NCBI RefSeq assembly: GCF_019972815.1
Contig: NZ_BPPA01000002.1
Location: 62,001-126,000, forward strand
Length of the DNA: 64,000 nt
Direction of reading: 5' to 3'
Source: Lactobacillus huangpiensis
Lineage (GTDB): Bacteria; Bacillota; Bacilli; Lactobacillales; Lactobacillaceae
Below the pieces are notes generated by a model that saw nothing but the letters and a program-made list of their open reading frames with translations, had not been told where the DNA came from and did not search any database. Position numbers and translations under genes: made by a program. Shown here one piece after another: positions 46,918 to 56,212 of this stretch; the first letter of the stretch is position 1; every line of letters begins with the position of its first letter.

Positions 46918-46965
46918 ATATTTTTTGTTCTATAAAAGTCTTTAATATAGATTTTTATACTTTAA

Positions 46966-48273
46966 TTAAGTTTGATTTCTCTTTTGCACATAAACATAAA
47001 CAGGCCAGCCGCTAAGAGTCAATAAAATACCTGTAAGTGACAAAAGTGGCTGGGTTAGCGTAGTGGTAACAACAATAAATAAAGCACCACAGATCCCAAG
47101 AATAGGTGGAAGAGGATACCAAGGAGTTTTGTACGGTCGTAAAAGATCTGGTTGCCTTTTGCGTAGGATAAGGACACCTAAAAATAATAAAATCGAAAAA
47201 ATCCAGGAAACATAAACAAGCATGTTTGTTAATGAATCAAATGTACCAGAAAAAATCATAATGGTAGCAATTACGCATTCAAAAATCATGCTGTTGGTAG
47301 GCACAATTGTTTTAGAATTTAATTTGCTGAAAAAGCTTGCAGCTGGCAATTTCTTTTCTTTGCCTAAAACGTAAGGCATTCTGGATCCTAAAAGAAGGTG
47401 GCCATTAATGGCACCAAACACTGAAACTAAAATTCCTGTAGCAACCAAAGTACCACCCACGCTGCCGAATAATTTTTTGGCGGTAAGTAGAGCAGTTGTC
47501 TGGTTACCTACAACTTTTGACCAAGGAATGACTCTAACATAACTCCAGTTAAGAAGAGTGTAAATAATCGTTACTCCTAAAAGTCCCCAAATAATAGCTT
47601 TGGCTAAAGTTTTTGCGGGATTTTTTATTTCACTGGCTAAATTACCGATACTTAACCAGCCATCATAAGCAAAAAGCACAGCTAAAAGAGCCTGTCCGAA
47701 GGCCATTGCTCCTGAAGCAGATGTTATTTTAGGCGCTGGGGCACCTGTCAGCTGATTGGGTCCACTATAAAACAAAGCAAAGATTATAATTGCAGCAATC
47801 GGCAATAGCTTAATAACCAAAGTTATTTTTTGTACCTGACCACTCAATTTTGACCCGATCCAATTGATTAAAAGTATCGCCAGCATCACGATTAGAGCAA
47901 TCACTGTAGTGGATAAATCTTTGAAATGTGGTATTTCTTTTAGTTGGGTCGCAAATACGATTGAAAGTGCGGCGATATTTGCTGGATAATAGACAATTAT
48001 TAATGACCAGCCAAACAGAAAGGCAACTTTGGGACCGTATATTTCTTCCAGATATCTGACAGGTCCACCATCTTTGGGATATATTGATGCCAATTCAGCT
48101 ATACTTAATCCTGCCATTAGAGTAATTAAGCCGGCAAAGGGCCACACTATGATACTTAGCCAGGCATTATGAGTTAAAGCCGAAATGTTAGCAATTTTGA
48201 AAAAAGCCCCGCCACCAATCATGGTACCCATGACAGTTGCTAAAGCAGCGAAAAAGTTAAGTTGTCTCTTCAT
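46966..48273 (-). CDS. Amino-acid permease (APC superfamily)
   Basis: 435 residues with about 12 membrane helices. The N-terminal TVMGTMIGGGAFFK is the APC substrate-binding helix 1 with unwound glycines; SIAELASIYPKDGGPVRYLEEIYG follows. It resembles the LAT/SteT branch that exchanges amino acids such as Ser and Thr, but the substrate is not certain. It is transcribed alone and diverges from the PTS operon. Confidence 0.85.
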   Translation of the reverse strand: MKRQLNFFAALATVMGTMIGGGAFFKIANISALTHNAWLSIIVWPFAGLITLMAGLSIAELASIYPKDGGPVRYLEEIYGPKVAFLFGWSLIIVYYPANIAALSIVFATQLKEIPHFKDLSTTVIALIVMLAILLINWIGSKLSGQVQKITLVIKLLPIAAIIIFALFYSGPNQLTGAPAPKITSASGAMAFGQALLAVLFAYDGWLSIGNLASEIKNPAKTLAKAIIWGLLGVTIIYTLLNWSYVRVIPWSKVVGNQTTALLTAKKLFGSVGGTLVATGILVSVFGAINGHLLLGSRMPYVLGKEKKLPAASFFSKLNSKTIVPTNSMIFECVIATIMIFSGTFDSLTNMLVYVSWIFSILLFLGVLILRKRQPDLLRPYKTPWYPLPPILGICGALFIVVTTTLTQPLLSLTGILLTLSGWPVYVYVQKRNQT

Positions 48274-48399
48274 ATTTTTACCTTACTTAAATTGAATGAT
48301 AAAAATAATTATATGCTTTGGTAGACAAAATTAAAAGATGATGATTTGAAAATTAAAAAATCTTTTCTGAAAGCGTTACGCAATATTTGCTATTTTGTA

Positions 48400-48428
48400 T
48401 TTACATACCTTTTTTGATCGGGTAAAAT
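48400..48428 (+). promoter_or_regulatory. Promoter of the bglG-PTS operon
   Basis: TTTACA (48400-48405) and TAAAAT (48423-48428) with 17-base spacing, upstream of the RAT-like element. Confidence 0.65.
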
Positions 48429-48441
48429 AAACATGACTATC

Positions 48442-48480
48442 GGATAGTTATTACTAATGATTATTAAGTAAGCTAAACCT
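48442..48480 (+). promoter_or_regulatory. RAT-like ribonucleic antiterminator site
   Basis: GGATAGTTATTACT ... AGTAAGC-AAACCT matches the GGATTGTTACT ... AGGCAAAACCT layout of BglG/LicT targets, with a longer loop. Its 3' end is the 5' arm of the terminator, so RNA folding is mutually exclusive, as in bgl operons. Confidence 0.6.
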
Positions 48481-48540
48481 GTTTGTCACACAATTTAAAT
48501 CATCAATTTGGTTCTTGTGTGCAAGCAGGTTTTTATTTTT
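48475..48540 (+). terminator. Leader terminator of the bglG operon
   Basis: An 18-bp stem with one bulge (48475-48493 with 48515-48532) followed by a long T run. It overlaps the RAT-like element, so it is conditional. Confidence 0.85.
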
Positions 48541-48561
48541 TATTGAAGGGAGGAGAATTGA

Positions 48562-49425
48562 GTGTTTATTAAGCGTGGGATTAACAATAACGTCTCTTTT
48601 GTAGTCGACGACAAAGGAAAAGAATTAATTGTTACAGGACGAGGTATAGCTTTCGGAAAACATGTTGGCGATGAAGTTGATGAAAGCAAAATAGAATATT
48701 ATTTTCCAGTATTGCCTCAAGAGATCTCCTCAGCTATGGCAAAGTTGTTGGTTAATATACCAATTGAATATTATGCAATTGCTAATGACATAGTTGACAA
48801 AGCAAAATCAAGATTAAAGCAGGAGTTGAATCAAAGCCTGATAGTAGCTTTAACTGATCATATTTACAGAGCAGTTGAGCAGGCTAAAAAAGGAATTAAA
48901 ATTTCAAATCCTTTAATTTTAGATATAAAAAGAATTTATCCTCAAGAATTTGAAGTTGGTATTTTTGGTATCAAATTAATTCGTAATATGACTGGTTGCA
49001 ATTTGGCTGAAGATGAAGCAGCCACAATTGCTTTACATGTAGTGAACAGTGAGTTGGAAAATAAGGGAGATTTTAACGGTTATCGTGTAGTTGAGATAGT
49101 TCATTGGGTTACGAATTACGTTTTTAATTATTTTAAAATTGATTTTGCTGAGAAAGCAGATCCACTGTATTATCAGCGCTTTGATACTCATGTTCGCTTT
49201 TTTGCCCAACGAATTTTAGATAATGATTATAAAGAAAATGACGTTAATTCTTCTCTGTTAGTTGTTTTGTCTGATAAACAATATCAAAGGGAAAAAGATT
49301 GTGTGAACGGTCTTAGTGATGACTTTGCCCAAAAATTTGGCATCACCATTTATCAGGAAGAACGCGCCTATTTAGTACTTCATATTCACAATATGTTGAA
49401 AAACATAATCTCAAAGGAGAAATAA
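48562..49425 (+). CDS. BglG/LicT-family transcription antiterminator
   Basis: 287 residues: an N-terminal RNA-binding CAT domain (1-60, with GRGIAFGKHVGDEV) and two PTS regulation domains carrying the phosphorylatable His residues (LTDHIYRA, ALHVVNSE; RFDTHVRFF, HIHNML). It should bind the RAT-like site at 48442 and permit readthrough when its PTS sugar is available. Start GTG 48562 follows GGGAGGAG. Confidence 0.93.
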   Translation: MFIKRGINNNVSFVVDDKGKELIVTGRGIAFGKHVGDEVDESKIEYYFPVLPQEISSAMAKLLVNIPIEYYAIANDIVDKAKSRLKQELNQSLIVALTDHIYRAVEQAKKGIKISNPLILDIKRIYPQEFEVGIFGIKLIRNMTGCNLAEDEAATIALHVVNSELENKGDFNGYRVVEIVHWVTNYVFNYFKIDFAEKADPLYYQRFDTHVRFFAQRILDNDYKENDVNSSLLVVLSDKQYQREKDCVNGLSDDFAQKFGITIYQEERAYLVLHIHNMLKNIISKEK

Positions 49426-49426
49426 A

Positions 49427-50872
49427 ATGGGAAAGTATACCTCATTGAGTAAATTTATAGTAAAAAATATTGGTGGAAAGGACAATGTGGTCTCTTTAAT
49501 ACACTGTTTTACCCGCTTACGCTTTGTTTTAAAAGATGAAAACAAGGCAAATACAGAGGCCCTTAAAGGAAACGAAGAAATAGTTGACGTGATCCAGGCT
49601 AACGGACAATATCAAATAGTGATTGGCATGCACGTAGAATCAGTTTTTGATGAGATTAATAGCCTTTATCACTTTAGCGGAGGAGAAAATTTAGCAGACG
49701 AAGAGACACTGAAGGAAGATACAAAGTTAATTGATAAAAAACAATCATTATGGGATAAAGCAGTTGACCTTTTATCTGGTATCTTTGTGCCAATCTTGGG
49801 AGTTTTATGTGCAAGCGGTATGGTTAAGGGACTACTGGCAATTTTGACTACAGCGGGTGTCTTAAAGAATACAGATGGCACATATATTATTTTGTACGCT
49901 ATTGGAGATGCATTATTTTACTTCTTCCCAGTATTTTTAGCGGTTACTGCTGGTAAAAAATTTCATGTTGATCAAATGACATCGCTTGTTATTGGTACGG
50001 CAATTATTTATCCAACTTTGATACAAGCAATGTCAGGAAAAGCTGCAGCAACAGTTTTGTCGGGTACAATTTTTGAAACTAAGGCATATTTAACATTTTT
50101 ACATATACCTGTTTTGTTAAATAACTATACTTCAACTGTCATTCCTATTATCCTAGCAGTTTGGGCAGCTTCTTATGTTCAACGTTTTGCGAAAAAAATC
50201 AGTCCGGCATCCGTTGCGAATTTTCTGGTACCATTAATAACCATATTGGTAATTGTGCCACTGACTTTATTAATAGTTGGTCCAGTATCAATTTGGTTGT
50301 CAGATATTATTGCTTGGATTGTAAAAGAGTTATATAAACTTAGTCCAATTTTATTAGGTGCCTTTATCGGAGGAACGTGGCAAATATTGGTAATCTTTGG
50401 TGTACACAATGCCATTATCCCAATAGTACTGAATAATTTAGCAACACAAAAATTTGATGTTATTTTTGCCGCCAATATAGCCTGTCCTTTTACTCAGCTT
50501 GCAGCACTTTGTGCACTGGCTTTGATCCTTAAGGACACTAAGCAAAAGCGCAATACTATTGCTTCAATTTTCCCAGCAATTTTTGGGATTACTGAGCCTG
50601 CAATATACGGTGTGACACTGCCACTGAAGAAGCCATTTTTCATTAGTTGTATTTCTTCAGCCATAGGTGGCATTTTAGCAATGCTAATGGGAGTTAAATT
50701 TTATCAAATGGGTGGACAAGGTATATTTGCTTTTCCTTGCTTCCTTTCTCCTAATGCTACTAATTTTTCCGGTATTATTAGCGCAGTGATAGTAGTATTA
50801 ATTTCCATGGCAATTTCATTTTGCTTAACCCTCATTTTTTGCAAACCAAAAAAGCAAACAAATAATATTTAA
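49427..50872 (+). CDS. PTS beta-glucoside-type EIIBC
   Basis: 481 residues. The EIIB domain (1-80) carries the phosphocysteine Cys27 in LIHCFTRLRF. The EIIC domain has about ten membrane segments and GVTLPLKKPF / GITEPAIYG signatures of the glucose-glucoside family. There is no fused EIIA; a separate EIIA is encoded at 52614. It lies next to the antiterminator it presumably phosphorylates. The sugar is unknown; the neighbouring GH3 enzyme hints at an N-acetylglucosamine-containing or aryl-beta-glucoside disaccharide. Confidence 0.92.
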   Translation: MGKYTSLSKFIVKNIGGKDNVVSLIHCFTRLRFVLKDENKANTEALKGNEEIVDVIQANGQYQIVIGMHVESVFDEINSLYHFSGGENLADEETLKEDTKLIDKKQSLWDKAVDLLSGIFVPILGVLCASGMVKGLLAILTTAGVLKNTDGTYIILYAIGDALFYFFPVFLAVTAGKKFHVDQMTSLVIGTAIIYPTLIQAMSGKAAATVLSGTIFETKAYLTFLHIPVLLNNYTSTVIPIILAVWAASYVQRFAKKISPASVANFLVPLITILVIVPLTLLIVGPVSIWLSDIIAWIVKELYKLSPILLGAFIGGTWQILVIFGVHNAIIPIVLNNLATQKFDVIFAANIACPFTQLAALCALALILKDTKQKRNTIASIFPAIFGITEPAIYGVTLPLKKPFFISCISSAIGGILAMLMGVKFYQMGGQGIFAFPCFLSPNATNFSGIISAVIVVLISMAISFCLTLIFCKPKKQTNNI

Positions 50873-50889
50873 GAAAAGGAGCATTGCAA

Positions 50890-52602
50890 ATGACCGAAAT
50901 AAATTTAAAGGGCAATCCATTCTACTTGAAAGATGAACAGATAGATAATATTAAATTGATCATGTCTAAGATGACAGTCAGAGAAAAAGTAGGTCAATTA
51001 TTTTGCTTATTGGGCAATTATTCAACCGAACAAGAAATAAAAGAGGTTATTGAGAACTATCGGCCTGGTGGCATGATGTTTCGGCCACAAAAGAGTTCCA
51101 GCATTCAGGCTTTGCAACGTTATATTCAGGAAGTTTCTCCAATACCGCTACTGCTTGGAGCCAATCTTGAATCTGGTGGAGACGGTATAGGTACTGACGG
51201 GACATTTTACGGCAGACAAATTGAAGTAGCGGCTTCTAATGATAAAAAGAACGCATACCGCTTAGGACTAATTTCTGCTCGTGAAGGCGGCGCTGTGGGA
51301 TGTAATTGGTCATTTGCTCCAGTTGTAGATTTTAATAAAAATTTTGCTAACCCGATCATAAATGTTAGAACATACGGTGATAATCCTGATACTGTCATAT
51401 CAATGGCCCAGGAATATATGAAAGCATGCCAAAGTTCGGGTATGGCAGTCGCAATTAAGCATTTCCCAGGAGACGGCGTTGATGACCGCGACCAGCATCT
51501 TCTGACATCAGTTAACTCACTAAGCGTTTCTGATTGGGACAAAACCTATGGCAAGATCTACCAGGCTATGATTGATAATGGAGCACTGACTTTAATGGCC
51601 GGTCACATTTATCAACCTGCTTATACCAGATACTTTAATCCAGATGTGAAAGATGAAGATATTTATCCTGGTTCTCTATCATATGAATTGCTTCAAAAAT
51701 TGCTAAGAGAAAAGCTGGGGTTCAATGGCTTGATTTCAAGTGATGCTACTAATATGGCAGGTTTTAGTTCACAAGGAAAAAGAGCAGAGCTTTTGCCTCA
51801 AGCAATTAATGCTGGTTGCGACATGCTTTTATTTACCAGAGATTTGGATGAAGATTTTAATTTTGTGCTGGATGCAGTGAATAATGGCGTAATATCAACA
51901 GACAGATTAAATGATGCTGTTACTAGAGTATTAGCTACTAAAGAAGCATTACACTTGTTTTTAAAGCAAAGAAATAATACTTTGGTTCCTGAAAAAGAGG
52001 CTTTAAAAGTTTTAAAATGTCCAGAACATGTTAAATGGGCTAAAGAATTAGCAGATGAATCAATTACTTTAGTTAAAGACAAGCAGGATGTTCTACCTTT
52101 AACATTGCAGAAAAACAAAAAAATTCTTGTTTTCGTTATAGGTGATGTTGTTAGTGCCAGTGGCAAACCGCCTGTTTCAAGTATTTTTATATCAAGATTG
52201 AAAGAAGAAGGGTTTAATGTAACTGTATTTGATCCTGAAAATGAAAATTTAAAGGATTTAATGGTTAATGGATCCGTCAAAGAGCTAAAAGCCAAGTTTG
52301 ACACTGTAATATATTTTGCCAATGTTAAAACAGCCAGCAATCAAACAACTGTCAGGTTAAATTGGCTTAAGCCAATGGGGTATAACGTTCCTTGGTTTGT
52401 ACACGAAATCCCTACTATTTTTATTTCAATCGCTAATCCATACCATTTGCAAGATGTTCCAATGGTAAAAACATATATCAATGCTTATACAGCAAATGAA
52501 TATGTTCCAGCAATTTTAGTAGATAAGTTATTAGGTAAATCTCCATTTAAAGGTAAGAGTCCAGTTAATGCATTCTGCACTTATTGGGATACACATATAT
52601 AG
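50890..52602 (+). CDS. GH3 glycoside hydrolase, NagZ-like beta-N-acetylhexosaminidase
   Basis: 570 residues of GH3 layout. The NagZ-type dyad segment KHFPGDGVDDRDQHL (about residue 195) contains the conserved KHFPG and Asp-x-His of acetylhexosaminidases; the nucleophile Asp is in GLISSDATNMAGF near 280. Residues 400-570 form the second GH3 domain. No signal peptide, so it acts in the cytoplasm on PTS-imported, probably phosphorylated, substrate. ATG 50890 follows AAGGAGC. The substrate is inferred. Confidence 0.83.
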   Translation: MTEINLKGNPFYLKDEQIDNIKLIMSKMTVREKVGQLFCLLGNYSTEQEIKEVIENYRPGGMMFRPQKSSSIQALQRYIQEVSPIPLLLGANLESGGDGIGTDGTFYGRQIEVAASNDKKNAYRLGLISAREGGAVGCNWSFAPVVDFNKNFANPIINVRTYGDNPDTVISMAQEYMKACQSSGMAVAIKHFPGDGVDDRDQHLLTSVNSLSVSDWDKTYGKIYQAMIDNGALTLMAGHIYQPAYTRYFNPDVKDEDIYPGSLSYELLQKLLREKLGFNGLISSDATNMAGFSSQGKRAELLPQAINAGCDMLLFTRDLDEDFNFVLDAVNNGVISTDRLNDAVTRVLATKEALHLFLKQRNNTLVPEKEALKVLKCPEHVKWAKELADESITLVKDKQDVLPLTLQKNKKILVFVIGDVVSASGKPPVSSIFISRLKEEGFNVTVFDPENENLKDLMVNGSVKELKAKFDTVIYFANVKTASNQTTVRLNWLKPMGYNVPWFVHEIPTIFISIANPYHLQDVPMVKTYINAYTANEYVPAILVDKLLGKSPFKGKSPVNAFCTYWDTHI

Positions 52603-52613
52603 GAAGGAAAAAT

Positions 52614-53084
52614 ATGCTTAATTTTTTTAAGAGAAACGAAACTATTTATTCCCCATGTTCAGGTCTTTTTAAAACAATTGATGAAGTTAATGATGAATTG
52701 TTTGCTTCTAAAAAAATGGGTGATGGTTTTGCGGTAGTTCCTGCAGATACGGAGATTTATTCTCCAATTACGGGGGTTATAACCATGTTGGCTCCAAGCA
52801 AACATGCTATTGGCGTTGAAAGTAAAAATGGAACAGAAATAATGATTCACATGGGTATTGACACCGTTGAGCTTAACGGAAGCCCTTTTAACATTAAAAT
52901 AAAGAAGGGTGATAAGGTCAAAAGAGGTCAGTTACTTGCCAATTTCGACTTTAAGCAAGCAAAAGAAGCGGGCAAGGAAACAGATGTAATTGTGATCTTT
53001 TTAAATAATAAGAATATTGATTTTGATCAAACTAGTATGAGTCAGGTTAATTCACAAACAGAGATTGGATCTTTACCTAAATAA
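52614..53084 (+). CDS. PTS glucose-type EIIA
   Basis: A 156-residue soluble EIIA of the glucose (Crr-like) family, with active His79 in IMIHMGIDTVELNG and supporting His64 in PSKHAIGVE. The EIIBC gene upstream lacks this domain, so the two complement each other. ATG 52614 follows AGGAAGG and is preferred over a longer frame from 52584. It is the last gene of the operon. Confidence 0.93.
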   Translation: MLNFFKRNETIYSPCSGLFKTIDEVNDELFASKKMGDGFAVVPADTEIYSPITGVITMLAPSKHAIGVESKNGTEIMIHMGIDTVELNGSPFNIKIKKGDKVKRGQLLANFDFKQAKEAGKETDVIVIFLNNKNIDFDQTSMSQVNSQTEIGSLPK

Positions 53085-53114
53085 ATATTTTAGGGGATAT
53101 ACATAAATAAAATT

Positions 53115-53156
53115 AATAACACATTTGAGGGTAATTTCAAATGTGTTATTATTTTT
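53115..53156 (+). terminator. Terminator of the PTS operon
   Basis: A perfect 14-bp stem (53115-53128 with 53137-53150) and T-rich tail. Confidence 0.88.
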
Positions 53157-53209
53157 GGTAGAAATAAATTATTTGAAAATTATGCTAATTAAGAGGTTTT
53201 AGAGTTTAA

Positions 53210-54124
53210 ATGAATAAAGTTACAGTTATTGGCAGTATTAATTTAGATACTAATTTGCGCGTAAAACAGATGCCTAGACCAGGTGAAACTGTACATGCTT
53301 CCGGACACTATTCAGCTGCAGGCGGTAAAGGTGCAAATCAGGCGGTTGCTGCGGCAAGGTCAGGATGTGAAGTTAGCTTTATTGGTGGTGTAGGTGACGA
53401 TGCACCAGGAAAAGAGATGCTGGGCTTACTTAAGAGTGAAGGCATTAATACCCAAGGTATTATCACAGCTAAAAAAGAATCAACTGGACAAGCGTTTATC
53501 ACAGTAGATGATAGTGGTCAGAATTCAATTACTATATATGCAGGTGCAAATTATGCTTTTGGCCCGGCTGAAGTTGAGCAGAATCAAGCTTTGATTAAAA
53601 GTTCTGACTTTCTTATTGCACAATTCGAGACACCACTTGCTGCAACAATTAAAGGTTTCGAAATTGCTCATGAGGCGGGGGTAAAAACAATTTTAAACCC
53701 AGCTCCTGGAATGGATAAAATCCCTGCTGATTTGTTGAAGCTTACTGATATCATTACACCAAACGAAACAGAAGCTGAAACCATCACTGGGATTAAGGTG
53801 ACTGATGAAAGAACTGCGCAAATGGCTGCTGCCAATCTACATGATCAGGGCGTAAAAACAGTTATTATCACAATCGGTGCTAAAGGTGCCTTCTATGACT
53901 ATCAGGATAAAAGAGAACTGATTCCAGCTTTTAAAGTCAAGGCTGTTGATACTACAGCTGCTGGCGACACTTTTATTGGTGCAATGACCAGTATATTGCA
54001 GCCAGATTTGTCTAACTTAAAAGATGCAGTTCTTTTTGCTAATAAAGCTTCATCAATTACTGTGCAAAAATATGGTGCTCAGCCCTCAATTCCTTATGCA
54101 AAAGATATTAAAGTTGGTAAATGA
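53210..54124 (+). CDS. rbsK: Ribokinase
   Basis: It phosphorylates ribose with ATP to ribose 5-phosphate, the substrate of Prs. The 304-residue PfkB-family protein has GSINLDTNL, GGKGANQAVAAARSG and the catalytic anion-hole DTTAAGDTFIGA with base Asp. No rbsD or ribose transporter is adjacent. ATG 53210 follows a weak ribosome site (GAGGTT). Confidence 0.93.
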   Translation: MNKVTVIGSINLDTNLRVKQMPRPGETVHASGHYSAAGGKGANQAVAAARSGCEVSFIGGVGDDAPGKEMLGLLKSEGINTQGIITAKKESTGQAFITVDDSGQNSITIYAGANYAFGPAEVEQNQALIKSSDFLIAQFETPLAATIKGFEIAHEAGVKTILNPAPGMDKIPADLLKLTDIITPNETEAETITGIKVTDERTAQMAAANLHDQGVKTVIITIGAKGAFYDYQDKRELIPAFKVKAVDTTAAGDTFIGAMTSILQPDLSNLKDAVLFANKASSITVQKYGAQPSIPYAKDIKVGK

Positions 54125-54276
54125 CGACTTAATTTTGAATTTAAGTTTCAGAAATTAAGATTACTTTATTTAGTATAGCGAAAACGCCTTTTTAAACTCT
54201 ATCTTTAGTATAATAAAAGAGTAATTGAGAGTTTGCTGAGATATTTCAACAGTTTTAAAAAGAAAGGCAATTAATT

Positions 54277-55185
54277 ATGACAACAAAAATAGGTATTATT
54301 GGAGACGGTCATGTTGGTTGTACCGTCGCTCATGAATTGATTATTTCAGGTTTAGTCGATGATTTAGTAATGATCGATGTTAATGAGGGCAAAGTTAACG
54401 CTGATGCAATTGACTTTGAAGATGCAATGGCCAACCTGCCATATCATACCAACATCATTGTTAATGATTATAATGCACTAAAAGACGCTGACATTGTGAT
54501 TAGTACTTTAGGAAAAATATCATTAGAAACAAAGGGTGACCGGTTCCAAGAACTTGAATATAATAAAAAACAGTTAAGCCCGATAACTGAATCTATCAAA
54601 AATAGTGGCTTCAACGGTATTCTGATTGTTATTTCTAATCCTGTAGACGCAATAACCAGTCTTTACCAACAGCTAACTGGTTTGCCAAAGGAACATGTTT
54701 TGGGCACTGGTACTTTACTTGATACGGCAAGAATGAAAAAAGTTGTTGCTAAAAAGTTTAATGTTGATCCTCGTTCTGTAAGTGGTTTTGCATTGGGTGA
54801 ACATGGTGATACTCAGTTTACAGCCTGGTCAACAGTAAAAGTATTTGAACAGTCATTAACTGAATTGGCTAAAAATGAATCATGGCAGCCAAGTGACTTA
54901 GAAGATGAAATCAGATTTGGTGGTCAAAATGTCTTTATGGGCAAGCATTACACTAATTATGGTGTTTCGGCTGCTGCGGTGAGAATTGTGCGAGCCGTTT
55001 TAACAGATTCACGTACAGAGTTGCCTGTATCAAGTTATCAGGAAAAGTATGGTACTTACATGTCTTATCCTGCAATTGTGGGTCGAAAAGGCATAGTTCA
55101 CAAAATTAATTTACAGCTAACTCCAGCTGAAGAAAATTTGTTGGAAAAATCTGCTGAGGCAATTAAAGAAAAATCACAGGCATAA
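54277..55185 (+). CDS. L-2-hydroxyisocaproate/L-lactate-type dehydrogenase
   Basis: 302 residues of the LDH/MDH family: NAD motif IGDGHVGCTVAHEL, VISNPVDAITSL, GTGTLLDTARM and catalytic His in GEHGDTQFTAWSTVKV. The PRSVSGFALGEHG segment and overall sequence resemble L-2-hydroxyisocaproate dehydrogenases of lactobacilli more than housekeeping L-LDH, so it may reduce branched 2-oxoacids from amino-acid catabolism. AGAAAGG precedes ATG 54277. Confidence 0.85.
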   Translation: MTTKIGIIGDGHVGCTVAHELIISGLVDDLVMIDVNEGKVNADAIDFEDAMANLPYHTNIIVNDYNALKDADIVISTLGKISLETKGDRFQELEYNKKQLSPITESIKNSGFNGILIVISNPVDAITSLYQQLTGLPKEHVLGTGTLLDTARMKKVVAKKFNVDPRSVSGFALGEHGDTQFTAWSTVKVFEQSLTELAKNESWQPSDLEDEIRFGGQNVFMGKHYTNYGVSAAAVRIVRAVLTDSRTELPVSSYQEKYGTYMSYPAIVGRKGIVHKINLQLTPAEENLLEKSAEAIKEKSQA

Positions 55186-55205
55186 GAAGATAAAATAAAT
55201 AGACC

Positions 55206-55232
55206 AAACGCGCTAAACAAGCGCGTTTTTTA
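55206..55232 (+). terminator. Terminator after the hydroxyacid dehydrogenase
   Basis: AAACGCGCT / AGCGCGTTT, 9-bp stem with 5-base loop, followed by TTT. Confidence 0.85.
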
Positions 55233-55275
55233 TTAGCCAAAAAATAGAAAATGAAAGTAATATTAAGCAAAGTCA

Positions 55276-55304
55276 TTGACAAAAAGTAAGTAAAAGCATA
55301 GCAT
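55276..55304 (+). promoter_or_regulatory. Promoter of the amino-acid ABC operon
   Basis: Consensus TTGACA (55276-55281) and TAGCAT (55299-55304) with 17-base spacing. A leader of about 240 bases follows before the first gene. Confidence 0.7.
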
Positions 55305-55309
55305 AAGAA

Positions 55310-55552
55310 ACACTGATAGTTGTTTTAGAAAGAAGTGCACTTAATGAGACAAATGCAAAGAATTGAAAAGAAATGTATTTCATTAGATCATTTGCAAAAT
55401 AATTGTTTCTGTTAGTATTCGCGCCCCATTTTAAAACAATAAGTATTTAGGACCGGCGAATAAAGTATCCGCAGGCCTTTTGTTTTGTTAGAACTACTGT
55501 GACAAATAAGTAGACTTATGAGTCCTTTTAAGTACTGCAGGGGAGGTTAAAA
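55310..55552 (+). promoter_or_regulatory. Long structured leader with alternative hairpins
   Basis: An imperfect terminator-like hairpin (55449-55462 with 55466-55479, T-rich tail) can be displaced by TATTCGC (55416-55422) pairing with GCGAATA (55456-55462). CAAATG/CATTTG and other pairings are possible upstream. No T-box TGGNACCGCG or lysine-riboswitch core was found, so the class is unassigned. Confidence 0.5.
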
Positions 55553-56212
55553 ATGAGCTGGCAAATTATTAATCAAAGTTTGCCTATTTTTGCAAAAGCT
55601 TTTCAACTGACTATCTGGTTGTCTGCTGTTGGAATAATTCTTTCTATTATGGTGGGAGTTTTCTGCAGTTTAATCCAATATTTTAAAGTACCAATCTTGA
55701 GTCAACTAATAACAGCTTATGTAGAGTTAGCAAGAAATACACCTTTATTAATTCAATTGTTCTTCCTATACTATGCTTTTCCAGTTATTGGGCTAAAAAT
55801 GTCAGCTCAAACATGCGGAATTGTTGGTCTGGTATTTCTTGGTGGAGCATATATGGCTGAAGGTTTTACTGGTGGATTTGCCGGTGTCAGTGCAACACAG
55901 ATTGATGACGGTAAGGCTTTAGGGATGAACAATTTGCAATTAGCTCGTTATGTAGTCTTTCCGCAAGGCTTTGCGCTAAGTATGCCTGCCTTAACAGCAA
56001 ATATTATATTCCTGATTAAAGAGACTTCTATTTTTTCAGTAATTGCTATTCCTGAATTAACCAATACAGCTCTGGACTTAATTGGAATGTACTACCGGAC
56101 AAATGAGTATTTGTTAATTTTGGTGATTTCCTACGCAATTATTTTAATTCCAATTATTTTACTTTTAAATTATTTAGAAAGGAAGGTACGCTATGGCACA
56201 TTCGGCGATTAA
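55553..56212 (+). CDS. Amino-acid ABC transporter permease 1
   Basis: 219 residues of the HisM/GlnP family with about five helices. ELARNTPLLIQLFFLYYAFP and the EAA-type loop (IDDGKALGMNNLQLARYVVFPQGF) contacting the ATPase are visible. GGGGAGG precedes ATG 55553. It overlaps the next permease gene by 20 bases. Probably for glutamine, glutamate or a related polar amino acid. Confidence 0.9.
   Translation: MSWQIINQSLPIFAKAFQLTIWLSAVGIILSIMVGVFCSLIQYFKVPILSQLITAYVELARNTPLLIQLFFLYYAFPVIGLKMSAQTCGIVGLVFLGGAYMAEGFTGGFAGVSATQIDDGKALGMNNLQLARYVVFPQGFALSMPALTANIIFLIKETSIFSVIAIPELTNTALDLIGMYYRTNEYLLILVISYAIILIPIILLLNYLERKVRYGTFGD

Noticed and set aside
48368-48381. cre-like CcpA site TGAAAGCGTTACGC upstream of the bglG operon
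   Set aside because: The left half fits but the last three positions of the consensus do not, and it lies upstream of the promoter; too weak to list.
55310-55552. T-box or lysine riboswitch before the amino-acid ABC operon
   Set aside because: No TGGNACCGCG T-box sequence and no lysine-riboswitch core were found; GGACCGGCG is only a loose resemblance.
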